From: UMGS1124 sp045541255 | Lineage (GTDB): Bacteria; Bacillota_I; Bacilli_A; RF39; UBA660 | Reading direction: 5' to 3' | DNA: 40,977 nt | Assembly (NCBI GenBank): GCA_045541255.1 | Contig: JAZQIU010000053.1 | Location: forward strand, 1 to 40,977 | Shown: piece after piece, positions 8,234 to 15,683 of the stretch | How positions within the stretch are numbered: the stretch's first letter is position 1 | Layout of the letters: each line of letters begins with the position of its first letter | The notes under the pieces: model-generated | The model's input: the letters and a program-made list of their open reading frames with translations, nothing else | Database searches by the model: none | What the model was told of the DNA's origin: nothing | Position numbers and translations under genes: made by a program

Positions 8234-8255
8234 ACCTAAATGTTTACTTTTTTTT
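8228..8255 (+). terminator. Intrinsic terminator after the AMP-binding gene
   Basis: AAGTAAAC and GTTTACTT pair around CTAAAT and run into eight T. It overlaps the stop codon. Confidence 0.85.
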
Positions 8256-8272
8256 AATGTTTATGGTATACT
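8243..8272 (+). promoter_or_regulatory. Promoter of the sensor-kinase-like gene
   Basis: TATACT (8267-8272) is preceded by TATGG, a TRTGN extended -10. TTTACT (8243-8248), inside the terminator's 3' arm, is a weak -35 at 18-base spacing. The start near 8279 excludes ATGs before 8297 as useful starts. Confidence 0.45.
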
Positions 8273-8296
8273 TTATGTATGATGGAGGGTATATTT

Positions 8297-10102
8297 ATGG
8301 GTAGTGGCATATTTTTTCCGGTTAGTGCTTTAGCATTTTCTATCTTGATGATAGTCTTATATTTTTCTAAAAAGTCAGTAAAGTCAATAGAAACGAAGTT
8401 ATATAAACTTTTAATAATTGTTACTTTTGCAGGATTAATTATAGAATTGCTATGTACTTTTGCTGCATATATTAGTGGAGTTTTTCCTTTGTTAAGTGAT
8501 TTTATTTTGAAATCTTATTTAGTTTATAATACTTTGTGGACAACTATTTTAACAATATATGTTTATTATATTTCTTTTCCTAAAAATAAAAATTTATTTA
8601 AGTATAAGTATTCAAAAAAAATAATAACAATAATATTTTTTATTGTTACAATAATTACTTATTTATTGAATTGCAATTTAGTAATAGAAAATAATTTTCA
8701 AACTAGATATACTAATGGTCCAAGTGTAAGTTTTACATATATAATTTGTGGTATTTTAATAGGTATGATGTTAATATTTATTATTAAGAATAAGAAGAAT
8801 TTAAAGAATAAAAAATATATTCCAATATATGTTTTTATAGTTACTTTAATAATAGGTATAATAATACAAACTAATTATCCAGGTTTATTGATTATGACAT
8901 ACATAGAAACTTCAACAATTAATATAATGTATCATTCTATAGAAAATCCTGATATTAAAATGTTAGGTGAACTATATAAAAATAAAGAATTAGTAGAACA
9001 AACTTATGAAGATAAATCAAACTTCTTATTTGAACTTACTCAAGAGGTAAGAGATCCGTTATATAATATTTCTAATATATGTAATAATATGAAACAAGAA
9101 GAAGATATTAAAAAAATTAAAAGTGATTTAAATGTTATTAATAATTCTATAAGACAATTAGATTTTATTGTTAATGATGTTTTAAATGTTTCTACTTTAG
9201 ATGTGCAAAGAGTTAAGTTTGTTAACAATAGATATAGTTTAAAATCTTTATATGATGATGTAGTTGCTAGAATAAAAGTTAATGTTAGTGATAATATAGA
9301 ATTTAGGACGAATATTCCTAATAATGTTCCATATCTTTATGGAGATTCTATAAAATTAAAGCAAATATTATATTCATTAATTATGAATTCTGTTAAGAAA
9401 ACTAGTAGTGGTTTTATAGAATTTAATGTAAATACTATAGAAAAATATGATGTATGTAGAGTTATATTTACTATTATCGATAGTGGTAGTGGTATGTCTA
9501 TCGATAAAATAAATGAAGTATTAAGTGTTACAGGTGAATTTGATTCAACTGATGTTGAAAACTTAGAAAAAACTGAATTTAATATTAAACTTTGTCAAAA
9601 AATTATTAAAGTACTTGGTGGTAATTTATTAATCAAAAGTAAAGCAGGAAAAGGTACTGAAGTAATGTTAACTATAGATCAAAGAATATATAATTCTGAT
9701 AATGATAATAGTGTATTAAAACAATATGAAAATGCTATATATAATTCTAAAAAAGCTTTAATTGTTTGCCAAGATAAGAATATAACAACAATTTTAAAAA
9801 AGAAATTAAATGAAAATAGTATAGGTTATTCTGTTATTCTATATGGTATGGATGCAGTTGATAAAATAAAAAGTGGTAAAAAGTATGATTTTATAATAGT
9901 ACAAGATGATATGAAAGAAATGTCTGGATATACTACTTTAAAAGAAATGCAAAAATTAAATAAATTTAATATACCTGTTATAGTTATGTTAGATAATAAT
10001 AAAATTAATATAAAAGAACATTATATAAAAGATGGTTTTGAAGATTATATATTATTAGATAACTTTAGTGAAGATGTAAATAGAATATTAAATAAATATT
10101 AG
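8297..10102 (+). CDS. Membrane hybrid sensor kinase-like protein lacking both phospho-acceptors
   Basis: 601 residues: about seven membrane segments (1-~215), a HisKA-like helix pair, an HATPase-like domain and a C-terminal receiver-like domain (~480-601). The H-box reads LTQEVRDPL, so the phospho-acceptor His is Gln249. The N-box keeps Asn364 and the G1 box DSGSG is kept, but the glycine-rich G2 box is replaced by EFNIKL. The receiver's acceptor Asp is Gln536 (DFIIVQDDM), the acidic pair is CQD and the switch Lys is gone. The fold appears kept while phosphotransfer is lost, suggesting a pseudo-kinase acting by conformation or binding. Start chosen at 8297 because GGAGGG (8284-8289) precedes it by 7 bases; in-frame ATGs at 8279 and 8282 lie before that site. 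No response regulator is adjacent. Confidence 0.75.
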   Translation: MGSGIFFPVSALAFSILMIVLYFSKKSVKSIETKLYKLLIIVTFAGLIIELLCTFAAYISGVFPLLSDFILKSYLVYNTLWTTILTIYVYYISFPKNKNLFKYKYSKKIITIIFFIVTIITYLLNCNLVIENNFQTRYTNGPSVSFTYIICGILIGMMLIFIIKNKKNLKNKKYIPIYVFIVTLIIGIIIQTNYPGLLIMTYIETSTINIMYHSIENPDIKMLGELYKNKELVEQTYEDKSNFLFELTQEVRDPLYNISNICNNMKQEEDIKKIKSDLNVINNSIRQLDFIVNDVLNVSTLDVQRVKFVNNRYSLKSLYDDVVARIKVNVSDNIEFRTNIPNNVPYLYGDSIKLKQILYSLIMNSVKKTSSGFIEFNVNTIEKYDVCRVIFTIIDSGSGMSIDKINEVLSVTGEFDSTDVENLEKTEFNIKLCQKIIKVLGGNLLIKSKAGKGTEVMLTIDQRIYNSDNDNSVLKQYENAIYNSKKALIVCQDKNITTILKKKLNENSIGYSVILYGMDAVDKIKSGKKYDFIIVQDDMKEMSGYTTLKEMQKLNKFNIPVIVMLDNNKINIKEHYIKDGFEDYILLDNFSEDVNRILNKY

Positions 10103-10116
10103 AATATTTGATGTGT

Positions 10117-10157
10117 AAAAAAGATATAAATTAAGTATAAGATTTATATCTTTTTAT
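10117..10157 (+). terminator. Intrinsic terminator
   Basis: AAAAAGATATAAAT and ATTTATATCTTTTT form a long stem with a ten-base loop and a T-rich end. It separates the kinase-like gene from uppP. Confidence 0.75.
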
Positions 10158-10209
10158 ATACAAAATTATTAAAAAGTTATAAAATTAAATAAGTGATAGG
10201 AGAGATAAA

Positions 10210-11022
10210 ATGACTTTAATAAAATATATTATATTAGGTATTATACAGGGTATAACAGAACCTTTACCAATAAGTAGTAGTGGACATCTATTTATTTTTA
10301 AGCAATTATTTAAAACTGATATTTTAAATGATTTAAATTTCGAAATATTTTTAAATTTTGCTTCATTTATAGCGATATTTATTATATTTTGGAAAGATAT
10401 TGTTAAACTTGTTAATGGATTTTTTAAATATATTTTTGATAAAAATGAGAGAAGTAAATATATTAATGAATTTAAATATTGCATGTTGATTATAATTGGT
10501 AGTATACCTGTTGGATTAGTTGGTTTTTTATTTAAAGATCAAATAGAAAGTATATTAAATAAAACTTGGATAGTTGGTATTATGTTTATAATAACTGCTA
10601 TTAGTTTGATAATAGTTAGAAATATAAATGGTAATAAGGATGATAATAGTATTACATATAAAGATGCTTTAATTATAGGGTTGTTGCAAGCTTTAGCTCT
10701 ATTTCCTGGATTATCAAGAAGTGGTACAGTATTAGTTGGTTGTTTATTATGTAAGTTAAGTCGTGAAACATCTTTAAAATATACTTTTATGTTATATTTA
10801 CCAGTTAGTGTTGGTACATTTATTCTAGGAGTAAAAGACATAATAGAAGTAGGGTTACCGTCTAGTATGTTGTTAAATTATATTCTAGGAATGATTTTTT
10901 CTGGTATATTTACTTTATTAACATATAAAGTATTTAGTGAATATGTAAAAAAAGGAAAACTATGGAAGTTTTCAATATATTTATTTATAGTAGGGATATT
11001 TGTTTTATTATATTTTATGTAG
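10210..11022 (+). CDS. uppP: Undecaprenyl-diphosphatase (BacA/UppP)
   Basis: This integral membrane enzyme dephosphorylates undecaprenyl pyrophosphate to recycle the lipid carrier for wall polymers. The two family signatures are clear: GITEPLPISSSGHL (residues ~15-29, with the catalytic Glu and His) and FPGLSRSGT with the key arginine at ~174. It has 270 residues and about eight hydrophobic segments, the usual size. Shine-Dalgarno ATAGGAGAG precedes the ATG. The phenylalanine usual after TE is a proline here. It stands alone but fits the peptidoglycan genes on both sides (murF, ddl, PBP). Confidence 0.95.
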   Translation: MTLIKYIILGIIQGITEPLPISSSGHLFIFKQLFKTDILNDLNFEIFLNFASFIAIFIIFWKDIVKLVNGFFKYIFDKNERSKYINEFKYCMLIIIGSIPVGLVGFLFKDQIESILNKTWIVGIMFIITAISLIIVRNINGNKDDNSITYKDALIIGLLQALALFPGLSRSGTVLVGCLLCKLSRETSLKYTFMLYLPVSVGTFILGVKDIIEVGLPSSMLLNYILGMIFSGIFTLLTYKVFSEYVKKGKLWKFSIYLFIVGIFVLLYFM

Positions 11023-11041
11023 CATACTTTAGTATGCTTTT
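11020..11041 (+). terminator. Intrinsic terminator after uppP
   Basis: AGCATACT and AGTATGCT form a perfect stem with a minimal loop, followed by TTTA. The T-run is short, and the stem overlaps the uppP stop. Confidence 0.6.
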
Positions 11042-11273
11042 AATTTGCAAAAATATAAAAAATGTTTGAAAATGTGGCCGAAATATTATAGTATATTGAT
11101 GTAATATTTATTTTATTAGTTTGTCTAATATAAGTATTATAGGGAATAATATTATAATTTTTGCCAAAGAGAAATTTTTTACATCCCTTTTTCTCTTAGG
11201 CCAGTAATTAAAATAATTGTAACTAAAAAAATTATCTTAAAGTTTATATTTCCTTGGAATTTATCCTAAATAC
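11042..11273. other. Non-coding convergent gap with candidate RNA structure
   Basis: About 230 bases between the two convergent genes contain no credible coding frame. GC-richer islands stand out in very AT-rich DNA. A strong hairpin joins GCCAAAGAGAAA (11163-11174) and TTTCTCTTAGGC (11190-11201). Outside it, ATAATTTTT can pair with AAAAATTAT across AGTAATT...AATTGTAACT. On the plus strand TTGAAA (11066-11071) with TATAGT (11087-11092) is a possible but badly spaced promoter (15 bases). An independent RNA ending at the 11274-11346 terminator is possible; strand and limits are uncertain. Confidence 0.35.
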
Positions 11274-11346
11274 AAAAAATTGTAAAATATATATGTGTTA
11301 GTAATCAAAAGAAGAAAAGGCGTATATATAAATTACAATTTTTTTT
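11274..11346. terminator. Long bidirectional terminator hairpin
   Basis: AAAAAATTGTAA (11274-11285) pairs with TTACAATTTTTT (11333 on), and ATATATATG (11287-11295) with CGTATATAT (11321-11329), around a 25-base purine-rich loop. T-runs follow on both strands. It overlaps the PBP stop codon and ends the minus-strand transcript, and any plus-strand transcript from the gap. Confidence 0.7.
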
Positions 11347-13252
11347 ATTCTAACATTAATTTTATTGTATTGGTTTCTTTAACAAATTGGTTTGCTGTTG
11401 GAATTTGTTCAATAACTTTACTACCAGTTCCTGTATATTCAATTTTAAAACCTTTTAATTCTTTTTTTGCGTCATTTATATTCATTCCAATTACGTTTGG
11501 TAACATAATATATTTGGTATCTAACCAAGTATATTCTTGTCTAATCATTCCAGTATTATCTTGCTTAATATTTTTGATATCTATTATACTTTTCATTACA
11601 TTTTTTGCAATAGGTGCAGATACTGTGCCACCATATTGTGTAATACCTTTTGGATTATCTATTGCTACATATACAATATATTCTGGTTTATCTGCTGGTA
11701 GGAAACCAATAAAAGAAAGAATATAGTTTCCAACCATGTAAATACCATTATTAACTTTTTGAGCTGTACCTGTTTTACCTCCGACTCTATAATTTTCAAT
11801 ATAAGCATTTTTACCTGTGCCGTTTGCCACAACACTTTCTAATGCATATCGTACTAATTTACTTGTTTCTTCGCTTATCACTTGTTTTGTGGTATTTTTT
11901 TTATTCTCTAAAATAATTGTATTTGTTTCTGGTTCGCTTAAATATTTAACTATGAAAGGGGTATTTAAATAACCTCCATTTATTGCAGCTGAAACTCCAG
12001 CAATTTGCTGAATAGGGGTAACACTTATACCTTGTCCAAAAGACATTGTTGCTTGTTCTACAGGACCAATATTTTCATATTTAAAAAGTATTCCGGAGCT
12101 TTCACCATTTAAATCAATTCCTGTTTTTTTACCAAACCCGAATTCTGTAATATATTTATAAAGACGTTCGGTACCTAGTTTTTGTCCCATGACTACAAAT
12201 CCTGGGTTGCAAGAATTTTCTACAACATTTAGAAATGTTTGACTTCCATGTCCACCTTTTTTCCAGCATTTTATTCTAGCGCTATCTACGTTAATTGAAC
12301 CGCTATCATGAAAATGATCATCAAATATATTTATTGTTTTTTCTTCTAATGATGCTGCAAGGGTTATTATTTTAAAAGTACTACCTGGCTCGTAGGTAGC
12401 CCAAATAGGTAAATTTCTATTAATTGTGTTAGTATCATAATTTTGATAGTTATTGGAGTCGAAATTTGGTCTTGAAGACATTCCTAATATTTCTCCGGTA
12501 TTTGGATCGGCGACAACTATAAGTGCTTGTTCTGGATTATATTTTGTCATAACATTATCTAATTCACGTTCTATAGAAAGTTGTATATCTAAATCTATTG
12601 TTAATGTTACATTTATACCGTTTTGAGGCTCAACATAAACTTCTGATTTATCTAGTCTATTTCCTTTACCATCACTATAATATTTTATTGCCCCACTTTT
12701 TCCAGTTAAATAACTATCATATTCTAATTCTATACCTGACAGTCCTTGATTATCTATTCCAACATAACCTAATACATGACTTAATAGATTATTATATGGA
12801 TAATATCTTTTACTTTCTTTTACTAAATATACACCGTCGTAATTTAAGTTATTAATTTTTTCTGCAATTTCATAACTTAATTGTCTACCTTCGGGGTGTA
12901 CTCTTTCAATACTAGTTTTTTTATTAATATGTTCAAACATATCGTTATAACTAACATTTAATATATTTGCTAAATCTTTTGCAACTAATTCTTTATTTTC
13001 TATTTGATTAGGAATGAGAACTAAACTTACTGTTGTTATATTTTCTGCTAATATTTTTCCATTTCTATCTAATATTAAACCTCTATCAGCAGTAATAGGT
13101 AGATTTCTACTCCATAAATTATCTGCTAAATCATTTAGTTTATTATAATCAATAACTTGTATATAAAAAACTCTTATGATAATAGCGATAAACATTATTA
13201 ATACTATTACAAATATAAATCTAATTCTTCCATGAATATTTTCTACGAACAA
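11345..13252 (-). CDS. Class B penicillin-binding protein with PASTA domain
   Basis: This 635-residue transpeptidase (PBP2x/FtsI/SpoVD type) cross-links peptidoglycan. It has a membrane anchor near residues 10-32, a dimerisation domain, then the three penicilloyl-serine motifs EPGSTFK, NSCN and GGKTGTAQ in order. A single PASTA domain follows the transpeptidase domain (VIGMNINDAKKELKG). A longer frame starts at GTG 13261, but that codon is part of the Shine-Dalgarno AGGTGA. TTG 13252, five bases after it, is the better start. No spore genes are seen nearby, so a division PBP is more likely than SpoVD. tspO lies upstream on the same strand, separated by a terminator. Confidence 0.9.
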   Translation of the reverse strand: MFVENIHGRIRFIFVIVLIMFIAIIIRVFYIQVIDYNKLNDLADNLWSRNLPITADRGLILDRNGKILAENITTVSLVLIPNQIENKELVAKDLANILNVSYNDMFEHINKKTSIERVHPEGRQLSYEIAEKINNLNYDGVYLVKESKRYYPYNNLLSHVLGYVGIDNQGLSGIELEYDSYLTGKSGAIKYYSDGKGNRLDKSEVYVEPQNGINVTLTIDLDIQLSIERELDNVMTKYNPEQALIVVADPNTGEILGMSSRPNFDSNNYQNYDTNTINRNLPIWATYEPGSTFKIITLAASLEEKTINIFDDHFHDSGSINVDSARIKCWKKGGHGSQTFLNVVENSCNPGFVVMGQKLGTERLYKYITEFGFGKKTGIDLNGESSGILFKYENIGPVEQATMSFGQGISVTPIQQIAGVSAAINGGYLNTPFIVKYLSEPETNTIILENKKNTTKQVISEETSKLVRYALESVVANGTGKNAYIENYRVGGKTGTAQKVNNGIYMVGNYILSFIGFLPADKPEYIVYVAIDNPKGITQYGGTVSAPIAKNVMKSIIDIKNIKQDNTGMIRQEYTWLDTKYIMLPNVIGMNINDAKKELKGFKIEYTGTGSKVIEQIPTANQFVKETNTIKLMLE

Positions 13253-13285
13253 TTTAATCACCTAATTAATTTTATTTTTTTAAAT

Positions 13286-13308
13286 AAAAAAAATGCTTTA
13301 AGCATTTT
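13286..13308 (-). terminator. Intrinsic terminator after tspO
   Basis: Read on the minus strand, AAAATGCTT and AAGCATTTT pair and run into TTTT. It lies between the tspO stop and the PBP Shine-Dalgarno. Confidence 0.7.
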
Positions 13309-13753
13309 AATTAAGTATAAATATTCCTATAGTTAAATATGTTGCAAATAAACACCATAAAAGATATGGAATAAATAAATAATAAGATATTTTGCTAGTT
13401 CTTTTAAATGTTTTCATAGTTAAAATTATTAAGATATCTAGAAGTATTATCCATAGTACTGATATAAATTTCCATTTAAGTACGAAAAATATTATCGACC
13501 ATAATAAATTTACTGCTAACTGAATATAGTAAATGTAATTTGTTTCTTTATTATTATTTTTATAAATAAAGTATGCTATTCCCATAAGTAAATATATTAT
13601 AGACCAAACAATAGGAAAAAGTATTTTTGGCGGTGAAACAGGTGGTTTTATTAATGTAGTATAATCACTAAAATTAGAAGTAAATAAACCTATAAGTGAA
13701 CCTAAAATTATTGGTAATAAAATATAAAATCCATTTTTTATTATTTTTTTCAT
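13307..13753 (-). CDS. tspO: TspO/MBR family membrane protein
   Basis: This 148-residue protein has five predicted membrane helices. The TspO signature is visible as KPPVSPPKILFPIVWSIIY followed by LLMGIAY, and later AVNLLWSIIFF. The family binds tetrapyrroles and similar ligands; its bacterial role is poorly fixed and varies by species. A longer frame begins at 13768, but its codons cover GAAAGGA, the Shine-Dalgarno seven bases before the ATG at 13753, so the shorter start is chosen. It diverges from the ABC exporter, with the promoter region between. Confidence 0.85.
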   Translation of the reverse strand: MKKIIKNGFYILLPIILGSLIGLFTSNFSDYTTLIKPPVSPPKILFPIVWSIIYLLMGIAYFIYKNNNKETNYIYYIQLAVNLLWSIIFFVLKWKFISVLWIILLDILIILTMKTFKRTSKISYYLFIPYLLWCLFATYLTIGIFILN

Positions 13754-13810
13754 AATAGTTCCTTTCATAATAATTATATATTTATTAATATAAAATATTC
13801 CTCTTGTTTC

Positions 13811-13840
13811 TTGACTTTTAAGTATTTGAAGTCATATAAT
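13811..13840 (+). promoter_or_regulatory. Promoter of the ABC exporter operon with operator-like palindrome
   Basis: TTGACT (13811-13816), 18 bases and TATAAT (13835-13840) form a near-consensus promoter. TGACTT (13812-13817) and AAGTCA (13829-13834) are perfect inverted arms lying across the -35 and spacer. A repressor binding this site would block transcription; no regulator gene is adjacent. Confidence 0.65.
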
Positions 13841-13925
13841 TTTAATGTGTTATAGGGTTAATGTAAAAAAATAATTTGAATATAGTTTTGAGTTAATTAT
13901 AAAAATTAATGAAGGGAAGAAATGT

Positions 13926-15683
13926 ATGTTAAAAATATTTAAAAATTTTAATAAGAAAGATATTGGGTTAATAATTCTTTGTATTTTATTAATAGCTTTT
14001 CAAGTTTGGTTAGATTTAAAGATACCTGATTATATGAGTGGTATAACTACTTTAATACAAAGTGAAGGTAGTAAAATGGTTGATATTTTAAGTAAGGGTG
14101 GCTTAATGCTTTTATGTGCTTTTTGTAGTTTATTATCAGCTATATTAGTAGGTTATTTTTCATCTAATTTGGCAGCTAATTTTTCTTTGAATTTAAGAAA
14201 AAAAATATTTGATAAAGTATGTAAATTTAGCACTGCAGAAATAAAGAAATTTTCTATTAGTAGTTTAATTACTCGTACTACAAATGATGTTACTCAATTA
14301 GAAATGTTAATATCTATGGGATTACAAATGTTAATTAAAGCACCAATTATGGCTGTATGGGCTATTAGTAAAATAATTGGTAAAAGTTTAGAATGGAGTA
14401 TGCTTACTGGTGCTGGTGTTGTAATATTACTTGTTACTATTGGAATACTTTTAATTATCGTATTTCCTAGATTTGAAAAAGTACAAAAGTTAATTGATAG
14501 GGTAAATGGTGTTACTAGTGAGAGTTTAAGTGGAATTCGAGTTATTAGAGCTTTTAATGCTGAAGTATATCAAGAAAATAGGTTTGATAATGTAAATAGT
14601 GAATTAACAAAAATACAGTTATTTAATCAAAGATGTTTTGCTATTTTAAATCCTGTTATGAATTTGGTTATGCATTTTTTAACATTAGGAATTTATTTTA
14701 TAGGTGCATTTTTAATTGAAGAAGCAGGTATGGTAGATAAAATAACTTTATTTAGTAATATGGTAGTTTTTTCTAGTTACGGTATGCAAGTTATAGCATC
14801 ATTCTTGATGCTTGCTATGATATTTATGATATGGCCTAGAGCTAATGTTTCAGCACGTCGTATTAATGAAGTATTAGAAGAAAAGTTTTCTATTATAGAT
14901 GGTAATGAAAAAGATGGTAAAGAAGTTGGGACTGTAGAATTTAAAAATGTATCATTTAAATATCCAGATGCTGATGAGTATTTATTAAAAAATATAAGTT
15001 TTAAAGTTAATAAAGGTGAAACTATTGCTTTTATAGGTTCAACTGGTAGTGGTAAAAGTACATTAGTTAATTTAGTACCTAGATTTTATGATGTAACTGA
15101 GGGAAGAATATTAGTTGATGGTGTAAATGTTAAAGATTATAAATTAGAAGAATTACATAATAAAATAGGTTATATATCTCAAAAAGCTGTTATGTTTACT
15201 GGTACAGTTAAGTCTAATGTAAGTTATGGTGATAATGGTAAAAAAAGCCCTACGATGAATAAAATAAAAGAAGCTATAGATGTTGCTCAAGGTACAGAAT
15301 TTGTTACTAAGATGGATAAAAAATATGATTCTCATATTGCAAGAGGTGGTACTAATATATCTGGTGGTCAAAAACAAAGATTATCAATTGCTCGTGCTGT
15401 AGCTAGAGAACCAGAAATATATATATTTGATGATTCTTTTTCGGCTTTAGATTATAAAACTGATTTAGCTTTAAGACAAGAATTAAAGAAATATACAAAG
15501 GATGCTACAAGTATGATTGTAGCTCAAAGAATTGGTACTATAATTCATGCTGATAAAATTGTAGTTCTTGATAAAGGTGAATGTGTTGGAATAGGAACTC
15601 ATAAAGAACTATTAAAAAAATGTAAAGTTTATAAAGAGATTGCGTTATCACAATTATCAAAGGAGGAGTTAGAAAATGCCTAG
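13926..15683 (+). CDS. ABC exporter half-transporter, degenerate-site subunit
   Basis: 585 residues: a six-helix type I exporter domain (~1-310) and an ATPase domain. Walker A is GSTGSGKST (371-379) and the signature is NISGGQKQR. Walker B ends IFDDSF, so the catalytic glutamate is Asp503, and the H-loop histidine is Gln534. These changes mark the non-catalytic partner of a heterodimeric exporter of the TM287/288, LmrCD or BmrCD type. The next gene starts eight bases before this one stops. GAAGGGAAG precedes the ATG. The substrate is unknown; drugs, lipids or peptides are all exported by relatives. Confidence 0.9.
   Translation: MLKIFKNFNKKDIGLIILCILLIAFQVWLDLKIPDYMSGITTLIQSEGSKMVDILSKGGLMLLCAFCSLLSAILVGYFSSNLAANFSLNLRKKIFDKVCKFSTAEIKKFSISSLITRTTNDVTQLEMLISMGLQMLIKAPIMAVWAISKIIGKSLEWSMLTGAGVVILLVTIGILLIIVFPRFEKVQKLIDRVNGVTSESLSGIRVIRAFNAEVYQENRFDNVNSELTKIQLFNQRCFAILNPVMNLVMHFLTLGIYFIGAFLIEEAGMVDKITLFSNMVVFSSYGMQVIASFLMLAMIFMIWPRANVSARRINEVLEEKFSIIDGNEKDGKEVGTVEFKNVSFKYPDADEYLLKNISFKVNKGETIAFIGSTGSGKSTLVNLVPRFYDVTEGRILVDGVNVKDYKLEELHNKIGYISQKAVMFTGTVKSNVSYGDNGKKSPTMNKIKEAIDVAQGTEFVTKMDKKYDSHIARGGTNISGGQKQRLSIARAVAREPEIYIFDDSFSALDYKTDLALRQELKKYTKDATSMIVAQRIGTIIHADKIVVLDKGECVGIGTHKELLKKCKVYKEIALSQLSKEELENA

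Noticed and set aside
10185..10841. Minus-strand frames opposite uppP
   Set aside because: They are antisense to a clear UppP gene and have no ribosome sites or recognisable motifs.
11295..11726. 143-codon plus-strand frame
   Set aside because: It begins inside the terminator hairpin and lies antisense to the PBP transpeptidase and PASTA region.
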